Origin: AP-15 sp963772295
Lineage (GTDB): Bacteria > Pseudomonadota > Alphaproteobacteria > ATCC43930 > CGMCC-115725
Direction: 5' to 3'
Length of the DNA: 64,000 nucleotides
Assembly: GCA_963772295.1 (NCBI GenBank)
Contig: CAVYWO010000006.1
Coordinates: forward strand, 1 to 64,000
Shown here: positions 62,220 through 64,000 of the stretch, piece by piece
Numbering within the stretch: the first letter of the stretch is position 1
How the letters are laid out: each line of letters starts with the position of its first letter
The notes under the pieces: generated by a model
The model's database searches: none
The model's input: the letters and a program-made list of their open reading frames with translations, nothing else
What the model was told of the DNA's origin: nothing
Position numbers and translations under genes: made by a program

Positions 62220-62298
62220 GAGGCCGTTACGGGAAAGCCCGGCCGGCCGCAGCGGTGGCCTAGAAAAATTGGGCAATGGCCGGGAAGTCAGTCCAAGC

Positions 62299-62313
62299 GC
62301 CGCATTGCGTACG
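62299..62313 (+). repeat. 15-bp direct repeat, right flank of intron region
   Basis: GCCGCATTGCGTACG, matching 59741-59755. The surrounding 62220-62570 holds no recognisable gene. Confidence 0.5.
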
Positions 62314-62570
62314 TACGTCGGCGCGCGACCGCGAGCGCCAGTTAGCGATCGGAAGACACCGAGCGGGAGCGTGCCGTGAACCGAGGCATAATGGGATGGC
62401 GTAACGGCATAACGCCTCTACGGGGAAATCGCGCTGAGCCAGCGGGGGCGGGGGCGAAAAATCTGTCGGGCTGTCAGCAGTCGGTGCGTGTTATTCACGA
62501 ACCTAACCTACCCAAAAATCCCGGTCATTCCGCGATACGCCACATACCACGTGACGACCTAGCTAGCTAG

Positions 62571-63468
62571 GACGTGTCGTCAATTGAGCCAAATTTTTGC
62601 GGCTGCGAGGTGGATTGCGCTGAGGAAATTTCGGGCGGTCTTGTCATAGCGCGCGGCGATGGCACGGAACTGTTTGAGTTTGCAGAAGAAATTTTCGATC
62701 AAGTGGCGTGCTTTGTAGAGCTCCGGGTCGAACTGGCGGGGCGCTGTTCGGTTTTTCTTGGGCGGGATCACGCAGGACTTTCCGGCGGTGGCCAGCGCCC
62801 TGAAGACGCGATCGTCGGCATCCTAGGCCTTGTCGGCGATCGGCAGGTCGGCGGCCATTTGCGGATGCAGGGCATCGGCTCCGGCCAGATCGTGAACCTG
62901 TCCGGGGGTCAGCAGGAAGCCCAGCGGGTTGCCGAGGGCGTCGACCAGGGCATGGATCTTGATGCTCAACCCGCTCTTGCTGCGACCCATCGCTTGATCG
63001 TCATCTTTTTTGGGTGCGCCGGCGCTGTGCTAGTGGGCCCGCACGATGATGCTGTCGATCATGGCGTATTCGTTGTCGGCGTCACCGGCGAAGTGTTGAA
63101 ACAGGCTCTGCCATACCCCCTTCTTGGACCAGCGGCTGAACCGCCGGTGGGTGTTCTGCCAGTCCCCGAACTGCTCCGGGAGGTCGCGCCACGGAATTCC
63201 GGCGCGGTATCGGTAGAGAACGGCTTCGACGAATTGGCGATTATCTCGGACAGTGACACCGACATCGCCGGCTTTTCCGGGAAGCAGGTCCCTGATTCGC
63301 TCGCTCCCATTGGTCATTTCGAAGTGGATATCGGTTCATAGGTCAGCCTTGTTCAAAACCAACTCTTCAAGGATCACATAAAGTACGGTCGAGGTGGACT
63401 CTTTTTACTATAGAAGCTCCGCTCTGGACTCGTATTACGTGCAGCCTTGCAATAATTGACGACACGCC
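62571..63468 (-). mobile_element. IS5-family insertion sequence
   Basis: About 0.9 kb with imperfect terminal inverted repeats G(A/G)CGTGTCGTCAATT at both ends, flanked by CTAG at the left and CTAA at the right, the YTAR-type duplication of IS5-like elements. The left flank is the unusual run CTAGCTAGCTAG. Encodes one decayed DDE transposase. Confidence 0.75.
62580..63317 (-). pseudogene. IS5-family transposase with two in-frame amber codons
   Basis: Reads through in one frame: DNRQFVEAVLYRYRAGIPWR, DLPEQFGDWQNTHRRFSRWS, AMIDSIIVRAH, (TAG), HSAGAPKKDDDQAMGRSKSG, TPGQVHDLAGADALHPQMAA, LPIADKA, (TAG), DADDRVFRALATAGKSCVIP, PKKNRTAPRQFDPELYKARH, LIENFFCKLKQFRAIAARYD. Catalytic DSI, the middle Asp and the final ExxK-type Glu remain. 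The two stops replace a usual Gln and Tyr. Same frame otherwise, so decay is by point mutation only. Confidence 0.8.
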
Positions 63469-63469
63469 C

Positions 63470-63716
63470 TAAATCTTCTTGACGCTGTTGCAACCGAAGC
63501 TTTCACCGACATGGTGACAGTAGCCGCACGCCGCACCCGCCAGCTTGAGGACTACCCGGTCACCGGCATGTTTCTTGAATTCCATGTGGATACGGAACTC
63601 GGCACCGCCTTCGCCAGCGGCTAAGACGATTTTCCGTTGCCCGAGCCGTTCAGCGGCGCGATCATCGCCTCGAAACCGCCGGGATCTGGCGAATGTCGGT
63701 TAAACGGGAGTGAGCA
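63470..63716. other. short coding-like segment of uncertain strand
   Basis: Both strands are open. Leftward: AAERLGQRKIVLAAGEGGAE, FRIHMEFKKHAGDRVVLKLA, GAACGYCHHVGESFGCNSVK with CGYCHH, which could be a truncated metal/haem protein. Rightward: FTDMVTVAARRTRQLEDYPV, TGMFLEFHVDTELGTAFASG. Neither has a clear start; the leftward one is cut near the IS right end. Confidence 0.3.
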
Positions 63717-64000
63717 ATGAAAAAGCTTGGGACGTTATTGGCAGCAGTTGGAGCGCTTGGCGCGGTTGCGTGGGGGGCAGGGCTGAGCCCCGCAGCGGCA
63801 GCCGATCCGAAGCAAGTCGTCAATTTACAATGCACGACTTTTGCGGGACCTGGACCCCAATCAGTATTTGCGGTTGATGCAAGCCCTGCTTTGACGGGGT
63901 CTCTGGCTCTCGCGTGTCCTAAAAGCGGGAAGACGGGCGCTTCGTGTGCTGCATGTGAGGCTGCTTTGCTAACGGCCGGCTATCAACTAGATACGGCATT
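63717..64000 (+). CDS. secreted hypothetical protein, 5' part
   Basis: ATG with GGGAG upstream opens a frame running off the window. Signal peptide KKLGTLLAAVGALGAVAWGA then SPAAAADP (AxA cleavage), mature part NLQCTTFAGPGPQSVFAVDA, SLALACPKSGKTGASCAACE with four cysteines (C..C, CAAC) suggesting disulphides or metal binding. Not recognised. Confidence 0.6.
   Translation, partial: MKKLGTLLAAVGALGAVAWGAGLSPAAAADPKQVVNLQCTTFAGPGPQSVFAVDASPALTGSLALACPKSGKTGASCAACEAALLTAGYQLDTA

Noticed and set aside
62574..63341. 255-codon rightward open frame across the IS5-like element
   Set aside because: It is the antisense shadow of the transposase frame; its translation has no family features, whereas the opposite strand reads as IS5 transposase.
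1..64000. CRISPR arrays, tRNA or rRNA genes
   Set aside because: No regularly spaced repeats, tRNA cloverleaf consensus (GGTTCGAAT-type arms) or rRNA signature was found on either strand.

Overview
The window is GC-rich chromosomal DNA of an alphaproteobacterium. Hyphomicrobiales (a Bradyrhizobium-like lineage) is the best guess, because several small conserved hypotheticals, DUF2165, GlsB/YeaQ, RlpA and the IS and intron types are ones I associate with that order. The placement is an inference, since no rRNA or housekeeping marker is present. No tRNA, rRNA or CRISPR array was seen.

The window has two very different halves. Positions 1-38,000 are a repeat-rich, decayed accessory region. It starts with two divergent sedolisin (S53) peptidases separated by a consensus CRP-type palindrome; the second is clipped at its 3' end by a complete insertion sequence carrying a DUF6788 passenger. 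Then come isolated metabolic genes (three FAD monooxygenases, two of them copies of one another, an F420-type LLM oxidoreductase, a VOC protein), an AI-2E transporter, GlsB and RlpA. Between them lie fragments of GH28, adenylate cyclases, flavodoxin, a Cache protein, PIN toxins, integrases, IS66 and other transposases. Two long segments are duplicated: 1.6 kb at 5.8/23.3 kb and 2.1 kb at 19.9/30.8 kb. A short dispersed repeat family and three group II intron loci (two of them 5' fragments) are scattered through the window. One intron fragment is fused in frame to a beta-propeller lactonase, giving a reverse transcriptase-lactonase chimera.

Positions 38,287-59,333 form one exopolysaccharide cluster, mostly transcribed leftward from a 480-bp upstream region at 59.3-59.8 kb. 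In order of transcription it holds a polyprenyl-phosphate sugar phosphotransferase (WcaJ type), glycosyltransferases, Wzx flippase, a Wzc-type co-polymerase/BY-kinase, a Wzy-like polymerase and more glycosyltransferases. A rightward pair of FkbM methyltransferases and a PslG-like secreted glycoside hydrolase follow, then a glycosyltransferase, another FkbM protein and the GDP-L-fucose genes gmd and fcl. Together they predict a Wzx/Wzy-dependent, fucose-containing, methylated polysaccharide. Two core genes (the Wzc type and one glycosyltransferase) carry frameshifts.

Positions 59.8-64 kb return to mobile DNA: a full-length group II intron with a multiply frameshifted maturase, a frameshifted phage-type hypothetical, an IS5-family element with two in-frame amber codons, and the start of a secreted hypothetical protein. 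At least eight recognisable genes are broken by single frameshifts, so either much of this region is decaying or the assembly carries indel errors. This affects every pseudogene call below.
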